In this document: in pieces, positions 41,964-51,594 of the stretch
How the letters are laid out: each line of letters starts with the position of its first letter
Position numbering within the stretch: the stretch's first letter is position 1
Source: Aminobacter sp. AP02
Lineage (GTDB): Bacteria; Pseudomonadota; Alphaproteobacteria; Rhizobiales; Rhizobiaceae
DNA: 64,000 nucleotides
Reading direction: 5' to 3'
Assembly: GCF_003148805.1 (NCBI RefSeq)
Contig: NZ_QGGX01000010.1
Coordinates: 1 to 64,000, forward strand
The notes under the pieces: model-generated
Told to the model about the DNA's origin: nothing
The model's database searches: none
The model's input: only the letters and a program-made list of their open reading frames with translations
Made by a program: the position numbers and the translations under genes

Positions 41964-43082
41964 CTACACGCGCATCGGCATCAGCACGTAGAGAGCATTC
42001 TCGTCGGCTGTGTCGTGGATGAGCGTGGGCGATCCGGCGTCCGCCAGCATGAAGCGCGCTTCGCTACCCTTGAGCTGGGCGGCGACGTCGAGCAGGTACT
42101 TGGCATTGAAGCCGATCTCGATCGGGTCCGAGGCATAGTCGGCGGGAAGCTCTTCGACAGCACTGCCCGAATCGGGGTTGTTGACGGCGAGCGTCACCAG
42201 TCCGTCGGCGATCGAAAGCTTCACGGCGCGGCCGCGCTCGGACGAAATCGTCGAGACGCGATCGACGGCGGCGGCAAAGCTCTGGCGGTCGATGACCAGC
42301 TGCTTGTCGTTGCCGCTCGGAATGACGCGCTGATAGTCGGGGAAGGTGCCGTCGATCAGCTTCGAGGTCAGGATCACGCCACCGATGGTCAACCGCATCT
42401 TGGTGTCGGAAATCTCCGTCGTCACCGCAATATCCGGATCGTCGATCAGCTTCTGCAATTCGGAAACGGTCTTGCGCGGGATGATGATGCCCGGCATGCC
42501 CTCGGAGCCGGCGGGCGCTTCGACTTCGGCGCGTGCCAAGCGGTGGCCGTCGGTGGCGACCGCGCGCAGCATCAGCTTGCCGCCGCTCTCATGGGTGTGC
42601 AGGTAGATGCCGTTGAGATAGTAGCGCGTCTCTTCGGTGGAGATGGCGAACTGGGTCTTTTCGATCAGGCCCTTGAGCGCGTGGGCATCGAGCCGGAAGA
42701 TATGGGAAAACGTTCCAGCCGAAAGCTCGGGGAAATCCGACTGCGGCAGGCACTGGAGCCGGAAGCTCGAGCGGCCCGACACCACCGACATGGCGTTGCC
42801 GTCCTCGTCGGTTTTCAGCATCACTTCAGCGCCGTCAGGCAGCTTGCGCACGATGTCGTAGAGCAGGTGGGCCGGAACGGTGGTCGCACCGCCTTGCTCG
42901 ACGCTGGCAGGCGTTGCTTCCGAGATCTCGAGGTCGAGGTCGGTGGCCTTCAGTTCGAGGCTCGCGCCATTGGCCTGCAAGAGCACGTTGGACAGGATCG
43001 GAATCGTGTTCCGCCGTTCCACCACGCGGTGCACGTGGTTCAGCGACTTCAACAGATTGGAGCGTTCCAGGATAACACGCAT
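41964..43082 (-). CDS. dnaN: DNA polymerase III subunit beta (sliding clamp)
   Basis: 372-residue ring-forming clamp that tethers polymerase III; three clamp domains with N terminus MRVILERSNLLKSLNHVHRV and the C-terminal YVLMPMRV ending. Located 201 bp after dnaA, followed directly by recF. Confidence 0.98.
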   Translation of the reverse strand: MRVILERSNLLKSLNHVHRVVERRNTIPILSNVLLQANGASLELKATDLDLEISEATPASVEQGGATTVPAHLLYDIVRKLPDGAEVMLKTDEDGNAMSVVSGRSSFRLQCLPQSDFPELSAGTFSHIFRLDAHALKGLIEKTQFAISTEETRYYLNGIYLHTHESGGKLMLRAVATDGHRLARAEVEAPAGSEGMPGIIIPRKTVSELQKLIDDPDIAVTTEISDTKMRLTIGGVILTSKLIDGTFPDYQRVIPSGNDKQLVIDRQSFAAAVDRVSTISSERGRAVKLSIADGLVTLAVNNPDSGSAVEELPADYASDPIEIGFNAKYLLDVAAQLKGSEARFMLADAGSPTLIHDTADENALYVLMPMRV

Positions 43083-43283
43083 GACGAAACAGGCTCGCTT
43101 ATTTGAAGGTGCGGGCTCACGGGCTCGAATGCGCCCGGAAAGCCCGCAACACGATCGGAATTCCGCTGAGTCTGACAGTAAAAAGACCGGAAAGGCAAGC
43201 CCGCGCAGCCACTCCTAGGCGGTTGCACGGGCGTTCTGGGGATAAGTCTCAGGCGTCAACTCGCCGCCTGTGCCGACAAACCG

Positions 43284-44816
43284 TCAGGCCTGGTCGTTGA
43301 TCAGCCTTCTCAGCAGTTCGAGCTCCTGGGCCAGCGTATTGTCGCCGCCGGAAAGGTCCTCGATCTTGCGCACGGCGTGCAGCACCGTTGTGTGGTCGCG
43401 ACCACCGAAGCGCCGGCCGATTTCGGGCAACGAACGCGGCGTCATGACCTTGGCCAGATACATCGCGATTTGGCGCGGCTTGACGATGGTGCGGGTGCGG
43501 CGGTTCGACAAAAGCTCGGTCTTCGACACGTTGTAGTGCCGCGCGACGATGCGCTGGATGTCTTCGATGCGCACGCGCTTGGGCTCGCCGGAGCGGTAGA
43601 TGTGGCCGAGGATCTCGTCGATGCGCTCGATCGACAGCTGGGGCTCGAACGACTGGCGGAAGATCAGCTGGTTGAAGGCGCCTTCAAGCTCGCGTCCCGA
43701 TCCGGTCACGGTGCGCGCGACATGGGTGAGGATTTCCTCGTCCATGGCCAGGTTGGGGTCTTCGTGCTTGGCGCCGGCAAAGCGCAACTTGAGCATACCA
43801 AGGCGCATGCCGAAATCCGGAGCCGACATTTCGAGCGCCACGCCGCCATTGAGGCGCGAACGTACGCGCGGTTCAAGCGATTCCAGTTCCGCTGGCGGAC
43901 GGTCTGCCGCGACCACGACCTGCTTGGCCGAGTCGAGCAGCATGTTGATGAGATGGCAGAACTCGTGCTGGATCGACTTGCCCTGCAGGAACTGCATGTC
44001 GTCGATGATCAAGAGGTCGATGTCGCGCAGCTGTTCCTTGAGCGTCAGCGCGTTGTTGTCACGAATCGCAGTCGCAAAGCGCCACATGAAGTATTCGGCG
44101 GTAAGGTAGACGACGCGCGACTTCGGGTTCTGACGCAGCGACTCGGCGGCGATCGCCTGAAGCAGATGCGTCTTGCCGAGGCCGACCGTGGCGTGGAGGA
44201 ACAGCGGGTTGAAACGCGAGTTCGATTCCGCCACTGCGCGTGCGGCGGCCAGTGCCACGCGGTTGGACGGGCCCTCGACGAAGGACTGGAAAGTATAGCG
44301 CGGGTCGAGCGGCGAGCCGAGGACGCTCTGCTTGAACTCCTGGTCCGCCGTGCCGCTGCGGGCCGGGGCGGGGCGCTCTGTGCGGCCCGCGGCAACCGTG
44401 CTCGCGGCAAGGGTGGTCTGGGTCTGGCGCACCGGCTTGCGCAGCGCCGTTGCCTCGGTCTCCACGCCGGGACGCGCCACGCGGGTCGCCGTGCGGATGA
44501 TGATTTCGAGCTTCAGAAGCTCGGGCTCTTCCTGGCGCCAAAGCTCGGAAATGAGGTCGAGATAGTGGCTGTTGATCCAGGAACGCAGGAACGCGGTCGG
44601 CACCGAAAGGCGCACGACGCCCTTCGACGTTTCCGCAAGCTTCATGCGGCCGAACCAGCTTGAGAATACCTCGCTGCCCAGGCGAACCTGCAGCTGCGTC
44701 TTGACCCGGTCAAAGTTCTTCTCTGCGGCGCTGGTTGCTGCCACTGCGTTGTCCTCGATCAGTTCACCGGTAAAAAGAAAGCCCCCATTTGCTTCCCTTT
44801 CGATGCCGCTTTGCAT
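43284..44816 (-). CDS. dnaA: Chromosomal replication initiator protein DnaA
   Basis: AAA+ initiator of 510 residues: domain I (about 30-115, with WFGRMKLAE), variable linker (about 115-170), AAA+ with Walker [12 protein letters not shown] and Walker [12 protein letters not shown], and domain IV with the DNA-binding signature [16 protein letters not shown]. Longest reading is used; ATG at 44816 has AGGGA 8-9 nt upstream. The 835-bp region upstream contains DnaA-box-like sequences. Forms the dnaA-dnaN-recF operon. Confidence 0.97.
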   Translation of the reverse strand: MQSGIEREANGGFLFTGELIEDNAVAATSAAEKNFDRVKTQLQVRLGSEVFSSWFGRMKLAETSKGVVRLSVPTAFLRSWINSHYLDLISELWRQEEPELLKLEIIIRTATRVARPGVETEATALRKPVRQTQTTLAASTVAAGRTERPAPARSGTADQEFKQSVLGSPLDPRYTFQSFVEGPSNRVALAAARAVAESNSRFNPLFLHATVGLGKTHLLQAIAAESLRQNPKSRVVYLTAEYFMWRFATAIRDNNALTLKEQLRDIDLLIIDDMQFLQGKSIQHEFCHLINMLLDSAKQVVVAADRPPAELESLEPRVRSRLNGGVALEMSAPDFGMRLGMLKLRFAGAKHEDPNLAMDEEILTHVARTVTGSGRELEGAFNQLIFRQSFEPQLSIERIDEILGHIYRSGEPKRVRIEDIQRIVARHYNVSKTELLSNRRTRTIVKPRQIAMYLAKVMTPRSLPEIGRRFGGRDHTTVLHAVRKIEDLSGGDNTLAQELELLRRLINDQA

Positions 44817-45593
44817 TGTCGCAATCCCTAATCTTCGGTTCTGTTAGCCAAATGGAGACGCGCCGCTCGCATCGCCACCGGTGTGTTCATTCGGGATGCT
44901 GGCCGTCTCCGGCTGAGCCCCTAGTCGCCTTCGCCCAGCGCCTTGTCGCGCTTTCGGAAGGCCAGTGCTGCGGGGGGCAGCAGCACCAGGCAAATGCGTA
45001 GCCAACCGGCGAAGCCGCCGGCGTTATGCAAAGTCACCATGCCGTGTATCCCCACACGCCCCAAGTATACATCGAAGTGAGCATGCCTCCCCCGATCGCG
45101 GATTCCATCCACGCCGAGAACGCCGCCGATTTTTAGGCTTGGCAGAGGGCTAGGTGCCCGTCCCTTCGATGAAAAAGACCTTACAAAAATCGCTGTGGAC
45201 AGGGCAAGGCCGAGTCTAACCCGTTTTTAATGAATCTGCTTACCTCGGGAGCGGATTCAAAGCCTGCCTGTCGCTTTCGCACGGACAAAACCTTTGTGAT
45301 TCAAACCCTTTTCCGGGGAACGAAGAAAATCGCGCTCCATTGGAAAAATTTTTAAAAGAATCCGCTTGACACTAACTTGTCCCCCAGGCCCCGCAGGCGA
45401 GTTGAACAACCTGTGGATGACCGCGTGCAACTATATGAAGTTAAAGGGAAAATTCTGCCACGGTGAGTCTTAACAGGGGGCTGCTTGTGGCGGTTGTAGT
45501 TATAAGAATAACCGCATATGCCGGCAAAGTATCCGCTTCCCGAAGGGCATGCGCCGGCGGCCCTTTGGGCGGCTTTTTCGGCCCCGTGCCGGC
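44817..45593. other. rpsT-dnaA intergenic region with DnaA-box-like sites
   Basis: No supported gene. AT-richer than its surroundings, especially 45290-45375. Contains TGTGGATGA at 45412-45420 (one mismatch to the DnaA-box complement TGTGGATAA) and weaker TGTGGACAG at 45194-45202. A possible minus-strand -10 TATAGT (plus 45430-45435) precedes the better box. Likely holds the dnaA promoter and its autoregulatory sites. Chromosomal oriC in studied rhizobia maps near hemE, so this need not be the origin. Confidence 0.45.
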
Positions 45594-45624
45594 AAAAGAA
45601 AAACCCGGCTGGTTAGGCCGGGTT
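45594..45624 (-). terminator. Intrinsic terminator of rpsT
   Basis: Reading the minus strand, AACCCGGC pairs with GCCGGGTT (plus 45602-45609 and 45617-45624) across a 7-nt loop, followed by a TTTTCTTTT-like tract (plus AAAAGAAAA). It separates rpsT from the dnaA transcript. Confidence 0.75.
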
Positions 45625-45651
45625 GTTCAGAAATCCAATTGCTTGCAGGGC

Positions 45652-45918
45652 TTAGGCGGAGAGCGCCTTGAGCCGCTGTGCCAGACGCGAAACCTTGCGC
45701 GAGGCGGTGTTCTTGTGCAGCACGCCCTTGGTGGCAGCGCGCATCAGTTCCGGCTGGGCGGCGTTGAAGGCGGCTTCTGCCTTAGCCTTGTCGCCCGAGG
45801 CCAGTGCCTCTTCGACCTGGCGGACATAGGTACGAACGCGCGAGCGGCGGTTCTTGTTGACTGCCGCGCGGCGGGCGATCTTACGCGTTGCCTTCTTGGC
45901 CGAGGAGGTATTGGCCAT
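45652..45918 (-). CDS. rpsT: 30S ribosomal protein S20
   Basis: 88-residue small-subunit protein, highly basic N terminus ([18 protein letters not shown]) and the S20 core [20 protein letters not shown]. Own promoter (46014-46042) and terminator (45594-45624). Adjacent to dnaA, as usual in Rhizobiales. Confidence 0.98.
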   Translation of the reverse strand: MANTSSAKKATRKIARRAAVNKNRRSRVRTYVRQVEEALASGDKAKAEAAFNAAQPELMRAATKGVLHKNTASRKVSRLAQRLKALSA

Positions 45919-46013
45919 GGTGCCTCTCTTTGATCTCTATGGTGGACGCGAGCGGCTTCCCGCAGAGCGCAAAAAACATTCGGGCGTCCCTAGGGCCGCC
46001 TCAGTTGGTGCGG

Positions 46014-46042
46014 CTTATAGTTCAGCTTGTTGCCAACGTCAA
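46014..46042 (-). promoter_or_regulatory. Sigma70 promoter for rpsT
   Basis: On the minus strand: TTGACG (plus 46037-46042), 17-bp spacer, TATAAG (plus 46014-46019), 96 bp before the rpsT start. Both hexamers are close to consensus, making this the best promoter match in the window; its -35 lies close to the echA stop. Confidence 0.65.
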
Positions 46043-46053
46043 CGCGATTCAGA

Positions 46054-46827
46054 TCAGCGGTTGCGGAAATTCGCGGTCCGTTTCTCGGCAAAGGCTGCCA
46101 TGCCTTCCTTCTGGTCGTCGAGCGAAAACATCGAATGGAAGACGCGGCGCTCGAAGCGCAAGCCTTCGGCAAGCGTTACTTCGTAAGAACGATTGACGGC
46201 TTCCTTGCACATCATGACCGCCGGCAGCGAGAAGTCGGCGATCTTGGCCGCTGCCTTCATCGCTTCTTCCATCAGGTCGGCCGCTGGTACCACACGCGAT
46301 ACGAGTCCCGAGCGCTCGGCCTCGGCGGCATCCATCATCCGGCCGGTCAGGCACATGTCCATCGCCTTCGACTTGCCCACGAAGCGGGTGAGTCGCTGCG
46401 ACCCGCCCATGCCGGGCATGACGCCGAGCGTGATCTCGGGCTGGCCGAACTTGGCCGAGTCGGCGGCGATGATGAAATCGCACATCATGGCGAGCTCGCA
46501 ACCGCCCCCCAATGCGTAGCCGGCGACAGCCGCGATCATCGGCTTGCGGTTGGCGGCAAAGGCCTCCCAGCCGGAGAAGAAGTCTTCCATGTAGGCGTCG
46601 ACATAGGTCTTGGCCTGCATCTCCTTGATGTCGGCGCCGGCAGCGAAGGCTTTTTCGGAGCCGGTGATGACGATCGCGCCGACGCCTTGGTCCGCCTCGA
46701 AGGCGCCGGTGGCGGCGAGAAGTTCGGCAAGCACCTGCGAATTGAGCGCATTGAGCGCCTTAGGGCGGTTGAGGGTGATCAGCCCGACCTTGCCGCGCGT
46801 TTCCACGATGATCGTTTCATAGGCCAT
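46054..46827 (-). CDS. Enoyl-CoA hydratase/isomerase family protein
   Basis: 257-residue crotonase-fold enzyme hydrating 2-enoyl-CoA in beta-oxidation. Motifs: [13 protein letters not shown], oxyanion-hole GADIKEM and [15 protein letters not shown] with the catalytic Glu, and the second Glu in [17 protein letters not shown]. The ATG at 46827 ([12 protein letters not shown]) is chosen over longer reading that overlaps mutM. Order mutM-echA-rpsT-dnaA is widespread in rhizobia. Confidence 0.95.
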   Translation of the reverse strand: MAYETIIVETRGKVGLITLNRPKALNALNSQVLAELLAATGAFEADQGVGAIVITGSEKAFAAGADIKEMQAKTYVDAYMEDFFSGWEAFAANRKPMIAAVAGYALGGGCELAMMCDFIIAADSAKFGQPEITLGVMPGMGGSQRLTRFVGKSKAMDMCLTGRMMDAAEAERSGLVSRVVPAADLMEEAMKAAAKIADFSLPAVMMCKEAVNRSYEVTLAEGLRFERRVFHSMFSLDDQKEGMAAFAEKRTANFRNR

Positions 46828-46876
46828 CCGGCGCTCTCCTTCTCTCGCAGCGTCAACGATGAGGGTTTGCTCTAGC

Positions 46877-47767
46877 TCAGCGCTGGCACTGGCGGCAATA
46901 GAAGGTTGAGCGTCCACTCTGCACGATGCGCTCGACATGGCCCGCACAGCCGCTGTGCGGGCAAGGTTCGCCCTCGCGGTCATAGACGGAGAAGGAATGC
47001 TGGAAATAGCCGAGCGAGCCGTCGGTATGGACATAGTCGCGCAGCGAGGAGCCGCCCGCGGCGATGGCGTCGGCAATCACCTCGCGCACCGAGGTGGCAA
47101 GCAGCGTTGCCCGCTCCCGCGCCACCTTGCCGCTACCGGCGATGGTGCCGGCGGCGCGCTTCGGAGACAGCCCGGCACGCCACAGCGCCTCGGAGACATA
47201 GATGTTGCCGAGTCCGGCGATCAGCCGCTGGTCGAGCAGGGCGGCCTTGAGCGGCGTCTTCTTGCCTTCGAAGAGCTCTGCCAGCAGCGCGCCGTCGAGC
47301 GTGTTGCCCGTCGGCTCGACGCCGAGGCCAGACAGCATCGGATGCTCGGCGCCGCCGCGCTCGGCAAACAGCATGAAGCCAAAGCGCCTGGGGTCGTTGA
47401 AGATGACGCGAGATGGAACGCCTTTGGGGCCCGCGACGTGGAAGACGACGTGATCGTGCGTTTCCGACTTCGGGCGCTCGTGGTGGAAATTGCCCGGTGC
47501 CGTCGCGTCGTCGTCCGTCTCGATGCGAAACGAACCCGACATGCCGAGATGGCAGATCAAAAGCGGGGCGTCTTCGATATCCGCGATCAGGTATTTGGCG
47601 CGACGGCCGAGCGAGGTGATCCTGTGGCCAGCAAGGCGTTCGCCGAAGTGCTCGGGAAACGGATAACGCAAGTTGGGGCGGCGGGTTTCGACGCGCTCGA
47701 TCCGCGCGCCTTCAAGCACCGGCTGCAATCCGCGCCGGACGGTCTCTACTTCGGGTAATTCAGGCAT
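46877..47767 (-). CDS. mutM: Formamidopyrimidine-DNA glycosylase
   Basis: Bifunctional glycosylase/AP lyase removing 8-oxoguanine and Fapy lesions. The 296-residue protein begins [15 protein letters not shown], where the Pro exposed after Met removal is the nucleophile, and ends with a C4 zinc finger (CPHSGC and CRQC). The ATG at 47767 is required by that N terminus; it overlaps the deoB stop by 8 bp. Confidence 0.97.
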   Translation of the reverse strand: MPELPEVETVRRGLQPVLEGARIERVETRRPNLRYPFPEHFGERLAGHRITSLGRRAKYLIADIEDAPLLICHLGMSGSFRIETDDDATAPGNFHHERPKSETHDHVVFHVAGPKGVPSRVIFNDPRRFGFMLFAERGGAEHPMLSGLGVEPTGNTLDGALLAELFEGKKTPLKAALLDQRLIAGLGNIYVSEALWRAGLSPKRAAGTIAGSGKVARERATLLATSVREVIADAIAAGGSSLRDYVHTDGSLGYFQHSFSVYDREGEPCPHSGCAGHVERIVQSGRSTFYCRQCQR

Positions 47768-48998
47768 GGGTGGCAATCGTTTCGAGGAAGGAGGTTCCGT
47801 GGTGGCCCGGAGCCAAACGGAGATGCGCGGCCACCGTTTCGCCGATGTCGGCGAAGGTTGGCCTCAGTCCGACATCACCGCCTGACATGCCAGGGGCCAT
47901 GCCGATCACCGGAATGCGTTCGCGCGTATGGTCGGTGCCGGGCCATGTCGGATCATTGCCGTGGTCGGCGGTGAGGATGAGCAGGTCGCCCATCTTCAGC
48001 CGCGCGAAGGCTTCGGGCAGGCGCTTGTCGAATGCTTCGAGTGCCGCGGCATAGCCCGGCACGTCGCGGCGATGGCCGAACTCGGTGTCGAAATCGACGA
48101 AATTGGCGAAGACCAGATCGCCGTCGCGGGCATCGTCCATGGCGCTTAGCGCCTTGTCGAACATCGCCATGTTGCCGACGCCCTTGCGGATTTCGCTGAT
48201 ACCCCGGTGGGCGAAGATGTCACCGATCTTGCCGATCGCAATGACCTTGCTGCCGCGCGCCGTCAGCCTGTCGAGCAGGGTCGGCTCGGGCGGCGGGGTG
48301 GCGTAGTCCTTGCGGTTGGGCGTGCGCTCGAAGGTTTCCTTGCTTTCGCCCAAAAAGGGGCGGGCGATGACCCGGCCGATGTTCAGCGGGTCAACGAGGC
48401 GGCGGACCACCTTGCAGAACTCGTAGAGCCGCTCCAGCCCGAAATGGGTCTCGTGCGCGGCGATCTGGAGCACGGAATCCACCGATGTGTAGCAGATCGG
48501 CTTGCCCGTCCTGATGTGCTCTTCGCCGAAGCGCTCGATGATCTCGATGCCCGAGGCGTGGCAGTCGCCCAATATGCCCGGGACCTTGCCCTCATGGACG
48601 ATCGCTGCGGTAAGCGCCGGAGGGAAGGCGGGTACGGTCTGCGGAAAATAACCCCAGTCGAAAGTCACCGGCAGGGCGGCGATTTCCCAATGGCCTGATG
48701 GCGTGTCCTTGCCGCTCGAAATTTCCTGGGCTGCGCCATGAAACGTGCCGGCCGCTGGCTTTGTCGTGCCGGCGAAGTCGAAGCCGGTGGCCAGTTTCGC
48801 TGCCTGGCCAAGGCCGAGCGACGCCATGTTCGGCAGTTGGAGCGGACCGCCGCGCAGGCCTTGGCGGTCGCCGCGCCCGTCGGCGCAGGCAGCGGCGATG
48901 TGGCCGAACGTGTTTGATCCGACATCGCCAAAGCGCGCGGCATCATCCGCCCCGCCGATGCCGAAGGAATCCAGGACGAACAAGAACGCACGCGCCAT
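47760..48998 (-). CDS. deoB: Phosphopentomutase
   Basis: Interconverts (deoxy)ribose 1- and 5-phosphate in nucleoside salvage; Mn-dependent, alkaline-phosphatase superfamily. The 412 residues show the N-terminal metal motif [26 protein letters not shown] with the phosphorylated Thr, and [21 protein letters not shown]. Overlaps mutM at its end; the functional link is loose and the association may be recent compared with the deeper mutM-echA-rpsT-dnaA order. Confidence 0.96.
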   Translation of the reverse strand: MARAFLFVLDSFGIGGADDAARFGDVGSNTFGHIAAACADGRGDRQGLRGGPLQLPNMASLGLGQAAKLATGFDFAGTTKPAAGTFHGAAQEISSGKDTPSGHWEIAALPVTFDWGYFPQTVPAFPPALTAAIVHEGKVPGILGDCHASGIEIIERFGEEHIRTGKPICYTSVDSVLQIAAHETHFGLERLYEFCKVVRRLVDPLNIGRVIARPFLGESKETFERTPNRKDYATPPPEPTLLDRLTARGSKVIAIGKIGDIFAHRGISEIRKGVGNMAMFDKALSAMDDARDGDLVFANFVDFDTEFGHRRDVPGYAAALEAFDKRLPEAFARLKMGDLLILTADHGNDPTWPGTDHTRERIPVIGMAPGMSGGDVGLRPTFADIGETVAAHLRLAPGHHGTSFLETIATHA

Positions 48999-49084
48999 CT
49001 ATGAAGGGCTCTCGATTGCCAGTTGCCGCACAGACATAGGATCAGTCGCCGGCATTGGCAATTATCAGGCGGGGGCGTTGGAAC

Positions 49085-49714
49085 CTAGACCTCGCACCCT
49101 GTGCAGGGAATGGTCTGGCTCATGCGCGGGCGCAGATAGTACGTTTCGCCCATTGAAATACCGTCGAATGCGGCAGCGAGGCCGAGCACCGGCTTGTTCT
49201 CCGCCGCCCAGGTAAGGACTGGCTTGTAGTCGAGTTCGCTTTCGACGCGGATGAGGAATGAGCCGGCGACCCTCAAAGCGGCAGGCACCGTCGTCGCCGT
49301 GCCCTTGACGAGGTCCGGCTTGGCGACACCGTCCACCAGCTTGCGCGACCAAAGCACCTGCGCCCTTGGCGTCGCGTCGTTGGTGATCTCGATCGCCGTG
49401 ACAACTATCTTGCCGACGCTGCGGCTGTATGGCTGCAGCATAGACTCACCGATCTTCATCACCGCATCCACTTCGGCGGCGTCGATCCTTTGTTGCTGGG
49501 TAATCAGATCGGCGACCATCGAGCCGACGCGGCTGACTTTCTTGCTGGTCTCGATCGCCTGGGAGACCTCCATGGTCACGAAGTAGAACGAGAACACCAG
49601 CGGCGCGATCAAGGCGAATTCCACCGCCGCGATGCCGCTATTATCGCCGACCAGCGCTCGCACCTTCGATTGCCACCATCCAAGCATGGACCGTATCTCC
49701 GCGCAGATCGACAT
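49085..49714 (-). CDS. TadE/TadG-like pilus assembly protein 1
   Basis: A 209-residue minor pseudopilin-like protein of the tad locus. A TadE-type N-terminal helix GIAAVEFALIAPLVFSFYF (about 27-46) is followed by a periplasmic domain ending IPCTGCEV with paired cysteines. Start not certain: ATG at 49714 or 49687. With the next gene upstream it forms a minus-strand pair at the edge of the cpa cluster. Confidence 0.85.
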   Translation of the reverse strand: MSICAEIRSMLGWWQSKVRALVGDNSGIAAVEFALIAPLVFSFYFVTMEVSQAIETSKKVSRVGSMVADLITQQQRIDAAEVDAVMKIGESMLQPYSRSVGKIVVTAIEITNDATPRAQVLWSRKLVDGVAKPDLVKGTATTVPAALRVAGSFLIRVESELDYKPVLTWAAENKPVLGLAAAFDGISMGETYYLRPRMSQTIPCTGCEV

Positions 49715-49761
49715 ATGTTGCCTTTCGTGGGCCGCGGCGCGCCGCCAGCCGATGGGTTTGC

Positions 49762-50340
49762 TCAGTCGTTGAAAGGTTCGTTCTGCCAGACGAAGGCTGC
49801 GAACTGCAGGGTCTTGCCGTCCTTGAGGTTCGACATGGAGGCGCGCATGAAGTCAGTAATGACAGGCCATCTGTAAAAGACGCGCAGCATGTTCTTGGAC
49901 AACGCAGGCCCGGGCGTTACAGCGAACCCTGTGGTGTCGATGTCCTTGTCGGCAGTCAGCTTGAATTTGACATTGGCCGCGTCGGCGAAGGTCGGATAGC
50001 TGCGCAGGTCGACGATCAATCCGGCCTTGCAGCCGCTTCCGACCAGCACTTGTAGCTTGTCGCAGATCATGGTCTTCAGCTTGTCTTCGGTGAAGCCTGC
50101 GGCCTTGACCTGCCCTGTCCTGAATTGACGGGCGACGTCGTCGGCTGCGTTGGACAGCACCTGCTGGCCGGCGAAGGCGATGCAACTCTCCAAAATGGCG
50201 AAGACCAGGAGCGAAAAAGGGATTGCCAGAATGGCGAACTCGATGGCCGTGCTGCCGCTCTGGTCGCGCACGAACCGAGCGAGGAAACCTCGCTTGTGCG
50301 TATTCGTCTTCCCTGGCGCCTCTGCAGCTGTCTCGCTCAT
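49762..50340 (-). CDS. TadE/TadG-like pilus assembly protein 2
   Basis: A 192-residue pseudopilin-like protein with the TadE motif SGSTAIEFAILAIPFSLLVF and helix continuation to FAGQQVLSNAADDVARQFRTG. The Glu after the processing-type Gly fits cleavage by the Flp prepilin peptidase CpaA. The ATG at 50340 (MSETAAEAPG) has GAGGGG about 10 nt upstream; a start at 50358 is possible. Encoded before TadE/TadG-like 1 on the same strand. Confidence 0.85.
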   Translation of the reverse strand: MSETAAEAPGKTNTHKRGFLARFVRDQSGSTAIEFAILAIPFSLLVFAILESCIAFAGQQVLSNAADDVARQFRTGQVKAAGFTEDKLKTMICDKLQVLVGSGCKAGLIVDLRSYPTFADAANVKFKLTADKDIDTTGFAVTPGPALSKNMLRVFYRWPVITDFMRASMSNLKDGKTLQFAAFVWQNEPFND

Positions 50341-50467
50341 GCCCCGACCGCCCCTCATGGTTCGGACCGACTTATAGGGGAAAGCTGTTGAGAGCCGGTT
50401 TGAATGATCGGCAAAATTGCGCGTGCCGGCTTAACCGGGCGCTAACCTAGATCAGCCCTGATCGCAG

Positions 50468-50899
50468 TTACTGGCTGGCGTTCAGCTCGCTCTCGGACAA
50501 CCGTTCCGCGTCGCTCTTGTAGGAGCTTTCGCAATAGGGCGTGCATGACAGCGTCTGGACATCCGATCGCCGGTAGATCCGGACAGATGAGGCGTCGTGG
50601 CGGATCACGGTCACCTGTTCGTCTACGATCGGGCTGCCTTGGGCGTCGAGCACCACGAGGTTGGTGACGCCGAAGCCCTTGCCAGTGAGCACGATGGTGG
50701 AGGCGTCCTGCACCGAAGCGTCGGCGATGGCCGAGTTGCCAACCACGATGGTATCGGCGGGGCGGGTGAGGCGCACGATCTTGGCCTGGTTCATCGTCAC
50801 CTCGATGCCTGCGCCCGCGTGTGCGGGAGCTGCAATAGCCAGCGATGCCAACGCAGCGCAGGCTCCAAGGACATAAAGATGCGGCTTCGCCATGCTCAT
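50468..50899 (-). CDS. Stand-alone secretin N-domain pilus assembly protein
   Basis: 143-residue exported protein: signal peptide (about 1-29, ending PAHAGA) and a pilus/secretin N-terminal domain (about 30-105, with ADTIVVGNSAIADASVQDAST and GKGFGVTNLVVLDAQG) matching the start of CpaC. It lacks the secretin barrel, and has a short tail with a C-x3-C pair (TLSCTPYCES). Start ATG at 50899 is supported by GAGGGGG. It probably acts as an accessory to the CpaC secretin. Confidence 0.85.
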   Translation of the reverse strand: MSMAKPHLYVLGACAALASLAIAAPAHAGAGIEVTMNQAKIVRLTRPADTIVVGNSAIADASVQDASTIVLTGKGFGVTNLVVLDAQGSPIVDEQVTVIRHDASSVRIYRRSDVQTLSCTPYCESSYKSDAERLSESELNASQ

Positions 50900-50952
50900 C
50901 GCCCCCTCGGCGGCTGTCGGTATACTGTTCAACGGAACATGAACGACTTTGG

Positions 50953-50967
50953 TGAACTAACGGTTAA
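50953..50967 (-). promoter_or_regulatory. CtrA-like box upstream of the secretin-N gene
   Basis: Minus strand TTAA-N7-TTCA (one mismatch to TTAA-N7-TTAA), about 54 bp before the start at 50899, in the 352-bp divergent region with pilA. Confidence 0.45.
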
Positions 50968-51102
50968 GCGACATTTCTCGGCAACCTGAGGGTGAATTCG
51001 TGTTGCTGTTGTATTCAAAAGCGCTCGCACTCGGTCCACGAAGTGCCGCGTTTCCAAGGGCTTTGCGGTGCTAACAATAGTAACTCGCAACTTAGCCTTG
51101 GG

Positions 51103-51110
51103 TTAACCAC
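51103..51110 (+). promoter_or_regulatory. CtrA-type half site upstream of pilA
   Basis: TTAACCAC, about 140 bp before pilA, within GGGTT-N14-AACCC symmetry at 51100-51123. Only a half site by the full consensus; listed because related TTAACC elements recur at other tad promoters. Confidence 0.3.
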
Positions 51111-51251
51111 ATGCGCTCAACCCGAGGCGAAAGGATTCGGTAAGGCTGTTTCTTAAGCCGATCGAAACAGCTCCCCGATAGGTTGCAGTCATCCGATCAA
51201 CGACAAAGAAATGTTGGCGGAAGTGCTGTAACACGGAGCAAGGAGCTTTCG

Positions 51252-51431
51252 ATGACTAACCTTATCGCACGTTTTGTGAAGGACGAATCCGGCGCGACCG
51301 CAATCGAATACGGTCTGATCGCCGCCCTCATCGCGCTCGCCATCATCGGCGGCGCCACTGCAATCGGCAGCCAGCTCAAGGCGAAATTCGGCCTCGTCGC
51401 CACCGAACTGGGCAAGGCCAAGGCGCAGTAA
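51252..51431 (+). CDS. pilA: Flp-family type IVb pilin
   Basis: The 59-residue major pilin precursor. After a short charged leader (MTNLIARFVKDESG) comes the class-IVb processing site and helix G/ATAIEYGLIAALIALAIIGG, with E5 and Y6 of the mature form. AAGGAGC lies upstream of the ATG. Processing would be by CpaA encoded next. A strong terminator follows, so pilin mRNA can be made in excess of the assembly genes. Confidence 0.97.
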   Translation: MTNLIARFVKDESGATAIEYGLIAALIALAIIGGATAIGSQLKAKFGLVATELGKAKAQ

Positions 51432-51469
51432 GTAAGGCGTCTGCTGGCACATTGCCAGTAATGCAAGTG

Positions 51470-51497
51470 AAAAGGCTGCTCAGAGAGCGGCCTTTTT
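51470..51497 (+). terminator. Intrinsic terminator after pilA
   Basis: AAAAGGCTGCT (51470-51480) pairs with AGCGGCCTTTT (51486-51496; one G-T pair), loop CAGAG, ending in a T-run. Separates pilA from cpaA. Confidence 0.85.
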
Positions 51498-51594
51498 GCT
51501 GTAATGCGTAGCCGTTTGGTCGAGATCGAGTTTCACTGAAGATTAACGCGGCGGCGATAGGTTCGATTGACATTGTCGATGGCGGATATGTGCT

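Noticed and set aside
45541-45593. Plus-strand terminator with TTTTT after a GC-rich stretch
   Set aside because: The arms pair for only about 4 bp before mismatching, and no plus-strand gene lies upstream.
44817-45651. Chromosomal origin of replication
   Set aside because: Only one near-consensus and one weak DnaA box; oriC of studied rhizobia lies near hemE, which is not in this window. Kept only as a finding about dnaA control.
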